DNA from: Globodera rostochiensis
Lineage: Eukaryota > Nematoda > Chromadorea > Rhabditida > Heteroderidae
Assembly: GCA_018350325.1 (NCBI GenBank)
Contig: JAEVLN010000005.1
Coordinates: 2,924,142-2,988,141 of the forward strand
Direction: 5' to 3'
DNA length: 64,000 nt
This document shows positions 42,071-54,684 of the stretch, piece after piece. A model generated the notes under the pieces. That model searched no databases. It saw only the letters and a program-made list of their open reading frames with translations, and was not told the origin of the DNA. The position numbers were made by a program, and so were the translations under genes. Position 1 is the first letter of the stretch. Each line of letters begins with the position of its first letter.

Positions 42071-44186
42071 TAATAGGGGGGGCCCGATTAGGGAGCCCAA
42101 TTTAAGCTGCCAAGTAATTGGGTCAAGGGCCAAGCTCACTAGCAGGCAAAAATGGCTGACAGACTGCAAAGTAGCATTATTACAATCAATAGTGAGCAAG
42201 TAAGAAATAAACTGAATTCGGGTGTTGGCAATTAGCCAAAACCTGGCGGCGAATATCAAAGGAAAATTATTGAAATCAAGCTCCAACAAAATTTGGCACC
42301 TAACAATGTTTCCAAACAAGCTGAGCTGGGGCAAGATAGGCCTGTCAATCAATTCGGGGGGAGGGGAGCGCAGCTAATAAGCCGAATAAACTGCCACCTA
42401 ACCGGTTGCTGCAAAGCTAGTTGCGAATTAATAGGGCTCAGGGCCCGCCGAAAGCTGTCGATCAATTGGGGGAGAGCCCAAATTCCCTAGCAGGCAAAAT
42501 CAGAGGGCAAACACAAAGCAGAATTATTGAAATTCCAAACTCAATTAATATTCGGCAACTAACAACACTTTTAAACAAACAAACAAAACGGAGTTCGGCC
42601 GTCGTAGAGTACAACAAAGCTTGCTCCTCTGAACAATTCACAGCCCAAGTTTGACGAGTTATCAGCAACAAAAAAATTATTTTAAAATTTAATTCAATCT
42701 ATATCCGGTCAAGAAACGATTGCAGGCAAACTGAATCCTCTAATTGGTAATTAATTCGGGCAAAACGGATACGCTCAAATTAGAATTAGGTTCAACTCGC
42801 AAAACCACCCGGGGCGCTAGCTAGGCGCTCAATCAATGGGGCAAGGGGGAAACTTATAGCAACCAGAATCTGGAAGCCAATAAAGAAGTATAGAAAAATT
42901 CAAAGTCAATCAATACCGGGGCAACAAACAATTCAGGTATTGGCTGGCATAAATCAATTTTTAGCCAATAATCAACCCTAACAAAGGTCTGCACCCAAAT
43001 TGAATTAGGGGAGGATCTGGCTGGTTGCCGACCAATTTGGCCGTAATAACGGCCTTTAAAAACACAAAACAATATCCGGCAGGCTACCGCCCCTTACAAA
43101 CAAACTGCTTCGGGAAAAGCCGAAGGTTAATTAATTATCCGCAAGGTTAAGCGCCCAAACTAGGGTGACTTTGGACCAAAACTCAGGTTGCTGACCAAAT
43201 TAGCAGGCCCAATTGAGCGTGGGCCCAATGGCAAAGCAGGCCAAATCTGGCAATGCCACTCGGTCGCAAACAAACAAAACCCTAACACATCTCCCAAAAT
43301 GCTATCAGCCTTTAGGCCGAGATTATTTGGGTAAATAGCCTTTAACATCCATACAGGCCCTTTCAAAACCCTAGTTCAATACAGCAGTAGTCAACAACCG
43401 CCCCAATCAAACTGGCTGCAGTTCAAAACTGCGGGCCCCCTCCCCCCTAAGCCTTTCATATATAGCCCTTCCTATATCTATAGGCCCAATTCAAATCAAG
43501 GTTAACAACGCCAAGGGAAATCTGGCGCCCTTTTCGTCAAAAGCCCCTTGCCATTGCAACATTCGGTTACTTAAATCATACAAGCATTATTATTATTATT
43601 ATTATTGAAGTATTTATAAAATTATTTCAGTTAACTTAAAAAATACAAATATTTAAAAACTTTAATTTTTAAGGATTTTTGACAAAATATTTCATAAATT
43701 TTCGGTAAAGTATAGAAGATTTAACTTTGCTAAAGATTTCCTCAAATATCGCAAGTTAAATTATAGTAAACGGCTAAATAGGCAAAAGACGTTTTATCTT
43801 TTTTCCGGCTAAGTGTTCAACATTCTCAAATTGTTGTATTGCGCTTTTACGCAAACCGCCATCAATCAATCAACCAACGGCCATTGGATTCTCCTCTCCC
43901 TTTTCTTTCTCTCTCCCTTACTTCTTTTCCTCCCTTTCTTTCTCTCTCCCTTACTTCTCCCCCTATCTTTCTTTCTCTCGCCTTTTAATCGAAAACGGGT
44001 TTAAGTCCAACCTTTCGGCCAGGCAATTTCAAAATTTGTTTTCATCACAACCACAGAGTGTGGTGGATGAAGCACTTTAGTACCTTGGGGGCTTGTGCTA
44101 AGTCAACGTACCGTTCAATTTCGGATTTCTTAAAGAAAGGCAAAACAATTTTTAGATAAGGTGCGCGGACAACCAAAATACTCTCG

Positions 44187-44249
44187 TCGTCTGACTCTCT
44201 CTCTTTTTAGTACACTATTTTTTTAATAAATAGAAGAGGAGGTAAGGGG
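44187..44249. other. 63-bp spacer at the palindrome centre
   Basis: This unpaired segment (TCGTCTGACTCTC ... GAGGAGGTAAGGGG) contains a CT run and TTTTTTTAATAAA. It separates arms whose inner ends are TACTCTCG and CGAGAGTA. So short a spacer means the DNA could extrude as one large cruciform or fold as a hairpin. Confidence 0.85.
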
Positions 44250-46409
44250 CGAGAGTATTTTGGGTGTCCGCGCACCTTATCTAAAAATTGTTTTGCCTTT
44301 CTTTAAGAAATCCGCAATTGAACGGTACGTTGACTTAGAACAAGACCCCAAGGTACTAAAGTGCTTCATCCACCACACTCTGTGGTTGTGATGAAAACAA
44401 ATTTTGAAATTGTCTGGCCGAAAGGTTGGACTTAAACCCGTTTTCGATTAAAAGGCGAGAGAAAGATAGGGGGAGAAGTAAGGGAGAGAGAAAGAAAGGG
44501 AGGGGAAGAAGAGAAAGTAGGGGAAGAAGTAAGGGGCGAGAGAAAGAAAGGGAGGAAGAGAAAGAAAGGGGAGAGGAGAATACAATGGCCGTTGGTTGAT
44601 TGATTGATGGCGGTTTGCGTAAAAGCGCAATACAACGATTTGAGAATGTTGAACACTTAGCCGGAAAAAAGATAAAACGTCTTTTGCCTATTTAGCCGTT
44701 TACTATAATTTAACTTGCGATATTTGAGGAAAATCTTTAGCAAAGTTAAATCCTCTATACGTTACCGAAAATTTATGAAATATTTTGTCAAAAATCCTTA
44801 AAAATTAAAGTTTTTAAATATTTGTATTTTTTTAAGTTAACTAAAATAATTTTATAAATACTTCAATAATAATAATAATAATAATGCTTGTATGATTTGA
44901 GTAACCGAATGTTGCAATGGCAAGGGGCTTTTGACGAAAAGGGCGCCAGATTTCCCTTGGCGTTGTTAACCTCGATTTGAATTGGGCCTATAGATATAGG
45001 AAGGGCTATATATGAAAGGCTTAGAGGGGGAGGGGGCCCCGCAGTTTTGAACTGCAGCCAGTTTGATTGGGGCGGTTGTTGACTACTGCTGTATTGAACT
45101 AGGGTTTTGAAAGGTCCTGTATGGATGTTAAAGGCTATTTACCCAAATAATCTCGGCCTAAAGGCTGATAGCATTTTGGGAGATGTGTTAGGGTTTTGTT
45201 TGCGACCGAGTGGTATTGCCAGATTTGGCCTGCTTTGCCATTGGGCCCACGCTCAATTGGGCCTGCTAATTTGGTCAGCAACCTGGGTTTTGGTCCAAAG
45301 TCACCCTAGTTTGGGCGCTTAACCTTGCGGATAATTAATTAACCTTCGGCTTTTCCCGAAGCAGTTTGTTTGTAAGGGGCGGCAGCCTGCCGGATATTGT
45401 TTTGTGTTTTTAAAGGCCGTTATTACGGCCAAATTGGTCGGCAACCAGCCAGATCCTCCCCTAATTCAATTTGGGTGCAGACCTTTGTTAGGGTTGATTA
45501 TTGGCTAAAAATTGATTTATGCCAGCCAATACCTGAATTGTTTGTTGCCCCCGGTATTGATTGACTTTGAATTTTTCTATCCTTCTTTATTGGCTTCCAG
45601 ATTCTGGTTGCTATAAGTTTACCCCTTGCCCCATTGATTGAGCGCCTAGCTAGCGCCCCGGGTGGTTTTGCGAGTTGAACCTAATTCTAATTTGAGCGTA
45701 TCCGTTTTGCCCGAATTAATTACCAATTAGAGGATTCAGTTTGCCTGCAATCGTTTCTTGACCGGATATAGATTGAATTAAATTTTAAAATAATTTTTTT
45801 TGGTTGCTGATAACTCGTCAAACTTGGGCTGTGAATTGTTCGGAGGAGCAATGTACTCTACGACGGCCGAACTCCGTTTTGTTTGTTTGTTTAAAAGTGT
45901 TGTTAGTTGCCGTATATTGATTGAGTTTGGAATTTCAATAATTCTGCTTTGGGTTTGCCCTCTGATTTTGCCTGCTAGGGAATTTGGGCTCTCCCCCAAT
46001 TGATCGACAGCTTTCGGCGGGCCCTGAGCCCTATTAATTCGCAACTAGCTTTGCAGCAGCCGGTTAGGTGGCAGTTTATTCGGCTTATTAGCTGCGCTCC
46101 CCTCCCCCTGAATTGGTTGACCGGCCGATCTTGCCCCAGCTCAGCTTGTTTGGCAACATTGTTAGGTGCCAAATTTTGTTGGAGCTTGATTTCAATAATT
46201 TTCCTTTGATATTCGCCGCCAGGTTTTGGCTAATTGCCAACACCCGAATTCAGTTTAGTTTCTTACTTGCTCACTATTGATTGTAATAATGCTACTTTGC
46301 AGTCTGTCAGCCATTTTTGCCTGCTAGTGAGCTTGGCCCTTGACCCAATTACTTGGCAGCTTAAATTAGGTCAACAGGCGGTTTTGGGCGCCCTAATCGG
46401 GCCCCCCCC

Positions 46410-46700
46410 CCCCTATTAGGGGACGAGGAAAGAGAAAAAGAGAAGTAGAGGGAGAGAGAAAGAAAGAGAAGTTATAAGGAGAGATTAAGAAAAACGAGAA
46501 AGAGGGTAAGCGGAGGAAAAAGAACCGGAGCGCGGGGGAGAGAGAGTGAGAGAAAAAATAAAGGCAGAGATAAAGAAAAAGAGACGGGGCGCGAAAGCAG
46601 TGAAGTAAAGGGTAGAGAGCCGAGAAAGAAGAGAGAGAGAGTTAGAGAGAGAGAGAAAGTGCGGGGAAAGAACGAAAAAAGAAGAAGTAAGGGAGAGAGC
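46410..46700. repeat. AG-rich tract in the right arm
   Basis: Mirror of the CT tract at 41,780-42,070: GAGAGAGA with GAAAAAGA and GCGCGGG interruptions. Other mirrored AG tracts are at 47,710-47,940, 49,318-49,560 and 49,825-49,975. Confidence 0.75.
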
Positions 46701-49349
46701 GATTGCAAGATATTGTCGCTTACTATAATTTTGCTCCTGAAAATTAGACGAAAACTTTACCCAAAAATTTATCAAGGATTTTAACAAAAATTTTTAAACA
46801 TTAAAAGCTTTTTACCTTAAAAGACGAGCTTTTTGAATTTTTTTGTGTTATCTAAAAATTATAAAACGAATTTTAGATTCGCCTGTTGGCCCTTGCCCAA
46901 TTGATTACCTGCTAGCTTTGGACCACACCCGGTGTTTTAGCCGAATTAATTGCCCTCAGGCTTTTCCCGAGTCAGTAGGTTTGTAATCGCCGTTGCCCCG
47001 ATATTGGTTAAATTTAAATTTTTGCAACAATTATTGATATTGCCACTCCAATTTTGGCTGCTCGGTAATCTTGCCCTCCCCCGATTGAGGGACAGCTTAG
47101 GGGCAACAGCCGGTTTTGGGGCTTACCCTAATTTGGGCATTATCCTGTTCGACTCTGCGTCAGAATTAATTGCCACCAAGCCCCGGTTCAGTTTGTTTGG
47201 AATCGTTTATTGGCCGGCTATTGATTGAATTTAGATCGTTAATAATTCCCCTTTGATATTGACCGCCAGATTTTGGCTGCTAGTGAAGTTAGGCCTCCTC
47301 CCCCAATTTATTGGCAGCTTAGATTGGGCCTTGAGGCTCCCTAACTTGGGCCCTATCCACGCCCTCTTCTCTACAGCCGAATTACTTGCCTGCCAATTAC
47401 CGGATTCAGTTTATTCAATTGTTTATTACTTGGCAGATATTGTTTTAATTTGATTTTTTAATTAATTTGTTTTGATAATGCCTGTAAACCTTTGCTGTTA
47501 TTTGATTTGGGTTGTCCTTCAATTGCTTGCAGGTAGACTTGAATAACCCTCGAGGCAAATTGTTTCCCCTCGTTCGTTGACCGGATATTGATTGGGTTTG
47601 AATTTTTGAAGAATTCCCTTTTGATATTGCCAGCTAGATTTTGGCTGATTGGGTTCCAAATTGATTGGTAGCTTAGATTGGGCCAACAGGCGCTTTTAGG
47701 CCCTAATAGGGGAGAGAGAGAAAGAGAGCAAAAGGAGCGAGAGAGAGAGAGAGAGAGAAATACGGGTGAGAGAGAGAAGTATGGGCGAGAGAAAGAGAGA
47801 GAGAAGTAAGGGAAAAAGAAAAAGCGTGGGAGAGAGAAGTAAGGGTGAGAGAGAAATAAAGATAAAAGTAAGGCGTAGAGAGAAAGAGAGAGTAAGGGTT
47901 TAGAGAAAGAGAGAAGGTGGAGAGGGAGAGAGAAAAACGATATACAATGGCAGGCAAATCCAATGGCTGTTGATTTCTTGCTTGATGTCTCTTCACGTAA
48001 AAGCGCAGTAATAACGATTTTTGAGAATTTTAACCTCTATATTTGGGCCTGCCCCTTACAAAAAGTTTAAAAAATGCAACTTGTTGGGCTATCTGTACGA
48101 AAATGGATCTGCTAATGCTCTAAAATATCAATTTTTGGCTATTTAGCCTCTTACTATAATTCTGCTTGCGATAGTTTGAGAAAAATCGTAAACAAAGTTA
48201 AAGCTACGTTACTTTACCAAAAATTAATAAAATATTTTGTCGAAAATTTTTAAACATTAAAAGCTTTTTAAATATTATTTTGCGTTTCTTTTAATATTTG
48301 TATTTTTTTTGTGTTAACTAAAATAATAATAATGTTAGTATGATTTGAGTAACCAAGTATTTGAAAATGACGAGGGACCCTTGCCGGACTCGCGCCGCCC
48401 AGTGAAGGTGGATGGCAGATTTGCTTTTGAACTTGCTCAATGGCCGAGCTGGATTTGGCAACAACCGGGATTTTATGGCAAGCCCCAAGTTGGGCTCTTG
48501 CCCGTTTACCCTTACGGGGAATTAATTGGCTTCCGGCTTTTTCCCGTGTCTGTTTGTGTGCTAATGCCTCGTTGGCAAGATCTGTTGATTTTGAATTTTT
48601 CAATAATTTTCCTTTGCTCTCGATATCCAGTGTTTGGCTGCGAGTAAGTTTGGCCCCTCACCCCCTTAATTGACAGGTTGATTGGGCCAACAGGTGGTTT
48701 TGCGGCCCTCCTAATCGCCCACTATCTTGTTCTGCGCTACGGCCAATTAATTGCCCGCCAATACCCGGATTCTGTTTGCGTATACCTATTGGTAGTTGCC
48801 AAATATTGATTAAATTTGGATTTGGGGCCTCTCGCCCCATTGATTGGCAGCTTAGGGGCTTAAACTAAATTAAACGTTGCCCTACGGCTGAATTGATTGC
48901 CTGCCCGATCTTGCCCCAATTCAGATAGTTTGCACGCGTTTGTTGCTTGACTATTGATTGAACTATACTTTTTGCAATGATTCCCCTTTGTAATTACCAC
49001 CCAGCTTTTGACTGCCCTACGGCGGAATTGATTGGCTACAGATCTTGCGCAATTCAGGCTGCTTGCAACCGTTGATGGTCAAATATTATTGAACTATCCG
49101 TTTTCAATAATGCCCCTCAGATTAGGCCTTGCGCTAGGTTAATTTGCAGCTGGCTTTGGGTAGTGCCCGGCCTTGTAGGCAGGCTAATTTGGCCTATAGC
49201 CTCGCTGCCCTACGGCGGAATTGATTGGCTGCAGATCTTGCCACAATTCAGATTGTTTGAAACCAATTGATTGGCTGCTCAGATTAGGCCAAATGGTGGT
49301 TTGCCGCCTAACAGGGGGCGAGAGAAAGAGAGAAGTGCTGGGGAGAGAT

Positions 49350-49386
<37 letters not shown>

Positions 49387-52287
49387 AGGAGAGAGAGAGA
49401 GAGAGCGCGAGAGATAGAGAAAGAGAGAGAGAGAAAAAAAGAGAGAGAAGGAAGTGGAAGAGAGCGATATGAGAAAAGATAGGAGGATAGAGCAAGAGAA
49501 GTATAGGGGAGAGAGGATAGAGAGAGAGAGAAGAAGGCGGAGAAAAAAGATAGAACAGGTAAAGGAAAGACCCCCGTGCAAAAGAGGAAATGAGAAAAAT
49601 TTTGAACAAAGTTAAATCTTCTATACCTTACCAAAAATTTATGAAGTTTTTTGTCAAAAATCCTTAAATATTCAAACTTTTTCAAATATTATTTTGTGTT
49701 TTTTAAATATTGTATTTTTTGTTACCTAAAATAAAATAGGCCAACAATAATGTTTGTGTGCTTTGCGTAACCGCGCTCTGCCAGCGTAGCTTAGGGCAAC
49801 AGGCGGCTTTGTACGCCTACCAGACAGAGAGAGAAAGAGAGAGAAGGGCGCGAAAGAGATAAAGTGAGAGAGAAGGTAGGGGAAGAGAGCGCGAGAAAGA
49901 GCGTGAGAGAGAATGAGGTTAGGGGAAGAGAGAAAGCGAAGTAAGGAGAGAGAGAGAGCGAAGAGAGGGAATTGAGAAAATTTTAACCCCAAATCTTCGA
50001 TTCGTTACAAAATTTATGAAGGTTTTTGTAAAAAAATCCGTATAGATTCAAGGTTTGTTTAAATATTTTTCTTATTTGTGTTAGCTAAAATAATTCTGTT
50101 TGTGTGATTTTCGTAACCGATTTGTTTGGTTGTAATCGTTTGGGGTCTGATATTGATTTAATTCGGTTTAAGAATAATTCTCCTTTGCCATTCCCTTATT
50201 TGGAGTTTTGGGAATTTGGGGAGCCGCTCAATTGATTGATAATTTTGTTGGCTGCCAGATCTTAACCGGTCAGTTTGGGCGCAATTGTGTGCTAGCTGCC
50301 AACGATTGGGTAATTTTGAATTTTTAGGTAATGCTGATTTGATAATCACCGTAGGCTTGGAGTGTTCTTTGATTTGGACGGCGATCCTTTGATTACTCGC
50401 TTAGATTGGGTGAACAAGGGGTTTGGCACCTGCTTTATTTGGCCACACGCCCGGGTTGGCTGGGGGACGCCCGAGCGAGCTTGTCAATCGTTTGCTAGGA
50501 GGATTAACTCCTTTGATATTGGAATTCAGCTTTTGCCTGCTAGTGAATTGAGACAGTTTTGTTGTATGCCAGATCTTAGCCGAATCCAGTCTGTTTGCAA
50601 CCGTTTGTTGGCAGGTTATTGATCGAACTTAAACTTTTAATAGCCCCTTTGATATTGGCAATCAGCCTTTGGATGATTGTGAATTTGACCCTTCGCAATT
50701 GATTGGTAGTTTTGTTGGCTGCCAGCTCTTTCACCGAATTCAGTTTGAATCGTTTGTTGTCGTGATAATGGTTGAGCTTGCTGTTATTAATAATCCTGCG
50801 TTTATTTTGCAGCCAATGGGGTGCTAGGGAATTTACCCCCGTTGTCCCCTCGCAGTTTAGTTGGTTACCAGATCTAAACCGAATTTAATCGGTTGCTGGC
50901 AGGATATTGGTTGAATTTCAACTTTAAACCAAATTCGGGGTGCTAGGGTATTTACCCCCATTTCCTCTCGCTGTTTTGTTGCCTGCCAGATCTAAACCGA
51001 ATTCAGTCTAGTTGAATCGTCTGCTGGCAGGATATTGGTCAAATTCAATGGTACACGTGTTAATAAGCCCTATTGGCTGCGAGCCGGATTGGCCTGCAGC
51101 CTGGTTACGTATTAAGGGGTGCCACTCTGCTTTCGCTGGTTAATCTCTTGCCAGCTAAATTTGACCCTCTGCCAAAAGAGGCCAGGGTTTTTGCTCTTTA
51201 GCCGTTTTCCCCTTCCTGCTGTGTATTAAATTAGGATTTTGAAAACAATTCTGCAGCGTTTGAAGGACCAAGTTTCCAGGGTTTGCTCTTTAGCGCTTTT
51301 TCGGACAACTTTTGGGAATTGAACTGCCGCTCAATTGATTAACTGTAAGGCTGTTTGATGTTGGATTTAACCCCTAAAGTTTATTGATAGAAAGCGGATG
51401 GGCCTGACATTCGAACAATCGATGATCGGCTGCGGAATGGTTAAGGGGCCGCTGATTGGTACAGATTTCCTTTAGCCAACTGCCTGTTGTATATTAAAGT
51501 TGGATTTTAAAAAATAACGGCCAAGTTTAATATTTGGCAGAGGCCGATTTATTTTTATTCTCTTTTATTAAATTTTTCTTTTTTTTTTTGTTTGAATATA
51601 AAATTTTTAATTTAATTTTGTTTTATATTTTGAACTTTTAATTATTTAAATCAACACCCCTTTAAAATTTTGAACTTGCTTTTATTATAATATAATTGAT
51701 ATTTCTCGAAAGCTTTTTTTATTTTACTTTACGTTTTTTGACCCCTGCTGAAGTTTATTGAGAAAATATTGGATAAAGAATAAACAGGGCGAATACCCTA
51801 AGGGCTCAAATTTCAATCGAAAAAATTTATTATATATTTACAATTTTTTATTTTTACTTTACGATTTAACGATCTAATAAATATATTTTTTATTTACAAA
51901 ATAATTTTAAATTTTATGAATTTATAAAATATTTTAAATATTTAATTATTTTATATTTCGATTTTTAATTTTACTTTACGATTTTTCTTTAATGATTTAT
52001 TAAGAAAATTTTTTCGATTTTATAAATATTTTTTTATATTTTGTAAATAATTTTGAATTTTATAATAAATAATTTTAATTTTAATTTTAAAAAATAATAT
52101 TTGCTCGCGCAGTGCTTTGAACTTGGCTGTTGCCTGCAGAGCCCCTTGCTCGCGCAGGAGATTGAACTTGGCTGCTGGCTGCAGATCCCCTCACTCACTA
52201 CTGCAGTGGAGACAATTTGTTTATTTCCTTTGGCTGACGTCATTCTCCACCATATAGGGACAATTAGTGGCCATTGCTACCAATACA

Positions 52288-52366
52288 CTATGGCCAAGTG
52301 GTTAGTGCTCTCGCCTTCTCTCTCGCAGTGGCAGCGGGGGTTCGGATCCCCTCAGCAGCGGATGAA
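52288..52366 (+). other. tRNA-like sequence in the right palindrome arm
   Basis: Mirror copy of 36,122-36,200, with the same A box (TGGCCAAGTGGTTAGTGC) and B box (GGTTCGGATCC). Conservation of both boxes in both arms may mean selection, or simply recent common origin of the arms. Confidence 0.45.
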
Positions 52367-52736
52367 TTTTTCGGATTAAAAATATTTTCGGCAAAGTCAA
52401 AAAAAGTCTCGCAGGTGCGCGAGTGAAATTTAAAGATTTAAATTTCGAAAAAGTCGCGCAGGGTGCGCGAGTAACTCGCGCAGAAGAAATTTGCATAAAG
52501 TCGCGCAGTGCGCAAGATGGCCAACGTCTTAAGATTTCGAAATTTCAAAAAAATTTAAAAAAGTCGCGCAGCATCCCTGCCAATAGGCTTGGGCTCTGGG
52601 ACTCAGTTGTCCGGCGCTCAAATGGCCTGGCGCTCACCTGGCTGGCGGGCGCTCAATTGGCCACCGACCCTCCTGTACCTTTTGGCTCTGATGACGTCAT
52701 TACCGTACCCGGTCAAATGGAGGGTAGTAACTACTG

Positions 52737-52905
52737 GGGTCTTCTAATTGAGGGGGGTCTTCTATTGTTCAACCCCTCTCCAAAGGGGTCTTCTATTAGG
52801 GGGGGGGTCTTCTAATTGAGGGGGGTCATCTATTGTTCAACCCCTCTCCAAAGGGGTCTTCTATTAGGGGGGGGTCTTCTAATTGAGGGGGGTCTTCTAT
52901 TTGAG
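52737..52905. repeat. G-rich CTTCTA array at the right edge of the palindrome
   Basis: Units GGGGTCTTCTAATTGAGGGG and GGGGTCTTCTATTGTTCAAC with CCCCTCTCCAAAG alternate about twice. The array ends TTTGAGGAAATACGGTATTT. The TACCGTATTTCCTC ending resembles termini of some DNA transposons, but a matching left terminus was not found. Confidence 0.6.
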
Positions 52906-54238
52906 GAAATACGGTATTTAAGATTTTTAAATTGAAGGTAATTTAGGAATTTCTCAATTTTTTTGAAGAAAGTTACTAGCAAATTAATTTTCAAAAATTT
53001 TAACCGATTCAAAACTTCTAAGATTTACATAAAGAATTACTTTTTTTTCACCATTTTAGTTATCGAAATTGGACAAGTTTTCTTAATAAAATCGTAAGAA
53101 TTTTCATTTTGTTCTCTCGGCGACGCCTTCGGCTAGAGCTGTTCGAGAGTCTCGGTCTCGAACCGAGAATTTCTCGGTTTTGATTCCTCCATTCCCAAAA
53201 ATACCGTATTTTTAAAATTTTTGGTTAAAATCTCTTAACAAATTGAGTAAAAAGATTCAAAATTTTCTCGGCGGCGCCTATCGGCACCGCCGACATCCCC
53301 CCCCAGAAGTAAAGCAAATTCTCAAAAAAATTCGCATCTTGGGAAATTTCTTAATCAAAAAACGCAATAAAAAGGGAAAATACATCCCTAAAAACAAAAA
53401 TTTTCGGAAAAACTTGCTTAGGAAAAATGCAATAAAACCCAAAAATACATGCCAAAAATCAACTTTTTTCGGTACCCCTCCCCAAAGCAAAATGCTAAAT
53501 ACGTGCCTGGGCACACCATCTTTCTTTTAAACCGATTATTTTTAGTCAAAATCAAGATAAAAATCATTAGATTTGGTCTAAAATTGACGTTATCTTAGCA
53601 AATTATGACATTTTTGAAGTAATTAAAAATTTTCGAAAAAAAGTCTCGATATCGAGTGTCGACTCGAGAAAAGTCTCGGGTTTTTTGGGTCTCGGGCTCG
53701 GGCTCGAGTCTCGAGGTAAAGTATCGGGCTCGGGCTCGAGTCTCGAGGTAAAGTATCGGGCTCGATTCTCGAGTAACGAGAAATTTTGGGTCTCGTGCAG
53801 CACTAATGCATACCCAGTGTTATGCGCGGAAAAAAGTTTATGCGTTTTTTGAAAACCTTAAAATATTCTCGGTATTTAACGCATTCAACTTTTTTTTCGG
53901 TACGGTTACATAACTTTGGATACTGATCAAAAAATGCACTAACTTGATCCGACACCTCCTTCATAGAGATCCGGAAACCCCAAAATGCACTGAAAATGGG
54001 GCTCATTTTGGATAAAAATCCCTGAGGGCTTGGAAAAAATTTTCTGCAAAAAACCGTCATAAGGGGGTGAATAGCCCACTAAATTCTCTACAGAATCGCA
54101 AGCTCTCCGACTTTCGCCGAAGAGTTAGGCTTGGGATGAAAAATTTTTGTCGGTCTCGGGGCCTAAGCCTTCTTGCCACAGAGCAGGAACAGGTCGAAAT
54201 CTGATTTTTTTGAACCGCAATCTCCCAATACTCAATTA
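52906..54238. other. Repeat-rich spacer without genes
   Basis: Two patches of CTCGA/TCTCGG words (53,130-53,185 and 53,640-53,807), the second ending CGTGCAGCACTA, may be the two ends of one element of about 680 bp. The GC module CGGCGGCGCCTATCGGCACC lies at 53,268-53,290. The remaining sequence is AT-rich. Confidence 0.5.
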
Positions 54239-54490
54239 TCTATATATAAAAAGTTGAATGTGTGTTTGTTTGTTTGTTTGTCCTGACGTGGTTGGGGATT
54301 TGAATTAGCGGGGAATTTCGCGTAAAAATAAATGTTTGAATTTCTGTACTAAAGAAGTGAAGAAGGGCAGACGAAAGATTTCAAAGAAACAGTCTGGCAA
54401 GTGAAGAGACTTTTGCCGGAGAAAGAGAGGAATGAGACGATGGGGGGAGATTGGGGATTGGTAAAGAAAAAATAAGTGATACAACCAGTC

Positions 54491-54557
54491 GAGTCCGTAG
54501 TGTGGTGGATGAGCGCGTTATCCTGCACTTTTTAATGTGTGGGTTCAATTCCGGAAC
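54491..54557 (+). other. tRNA-like remnant
   Basis: TGTGGTGGATGAGCGCG (A-box-like) and GGGTTCAATTCC (a good B box) are spaced as in a tRNA. The stems are incomplete. The words AGTGTGGTGGATGA also occur near the palindrome centre (44,055-44,070). Confidence 0.4.
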
Positions 54558-54684
54558 ATTAAAACAATTTTTTCAATTATTTAATATTAAACTAAAAATT
54601 TTTTAATAGCTTTTTTTATTAAAAAAACAAAATAATAAATTTTTAAAGGCAAATGATTTTTGTTAAAACCTTTAAACAAAGGGA

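Larger units (their letters stand above)
35749..44186. repeat. Left arm (about 8.44 kb) of a giant palindrome
   Basis: Starting at CAGTAGTTACTACCCTCCAT, the whole stretch is the reverse complement of 44,250-52,736, with scattered substitutions and some larger indels, mostly in CT tracts. Its contents in order are: a GCGCGAC-rich outer part; a tRNA-like sequence; an AT-rich block at 36,390-36,960; then about 7 kb of degenerate long-period repeats with recurring words TTCAATCAATATC, GCAATTAATTCGG, GATCTGGCAG and TTGGCCCAATCTAAGCTG. CT microsatellite tracts interrupt it at about 38,560-38,700, 38,900-39,165, 40,540-40,770, 41,780-42,070 and 43,890-43,985. No recognisable protein domain occurs in any frame. 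Confidence 0.92.
44250..52736. repeat. Right arm (about 8.49 kb) of the giant palindrome
   Basis: Reverse complement of the left arm, ending ATGGAGGGTAGTAACTACTG. It differs from the left arm in length by about 50 bp overall. It has an extra AG-rich segment near 44,490-44,580, and differs from the left arm by small changes such as CACCATATAG versus CCCCATATAG near 52,250. The divergence, low but real, argues against a simple duplicated assembly copy. No protein-coding gene was recognised. Confidence 0.92.

Noticed and set aside
35749..52736. Explanation of the palindrome as a simple assembly duplication
   Set aside because: Not excluded, but the arms differ by substitutions and several indels and the spacer is a distinct 63-bp sequence. 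It is kept as a test in the findings.
53132..53807. Complete transposon with CTCGA-rich ends
   Set aside because: The two ends match only roughly and no target duplication is visible, so only the repeat patches are reported.
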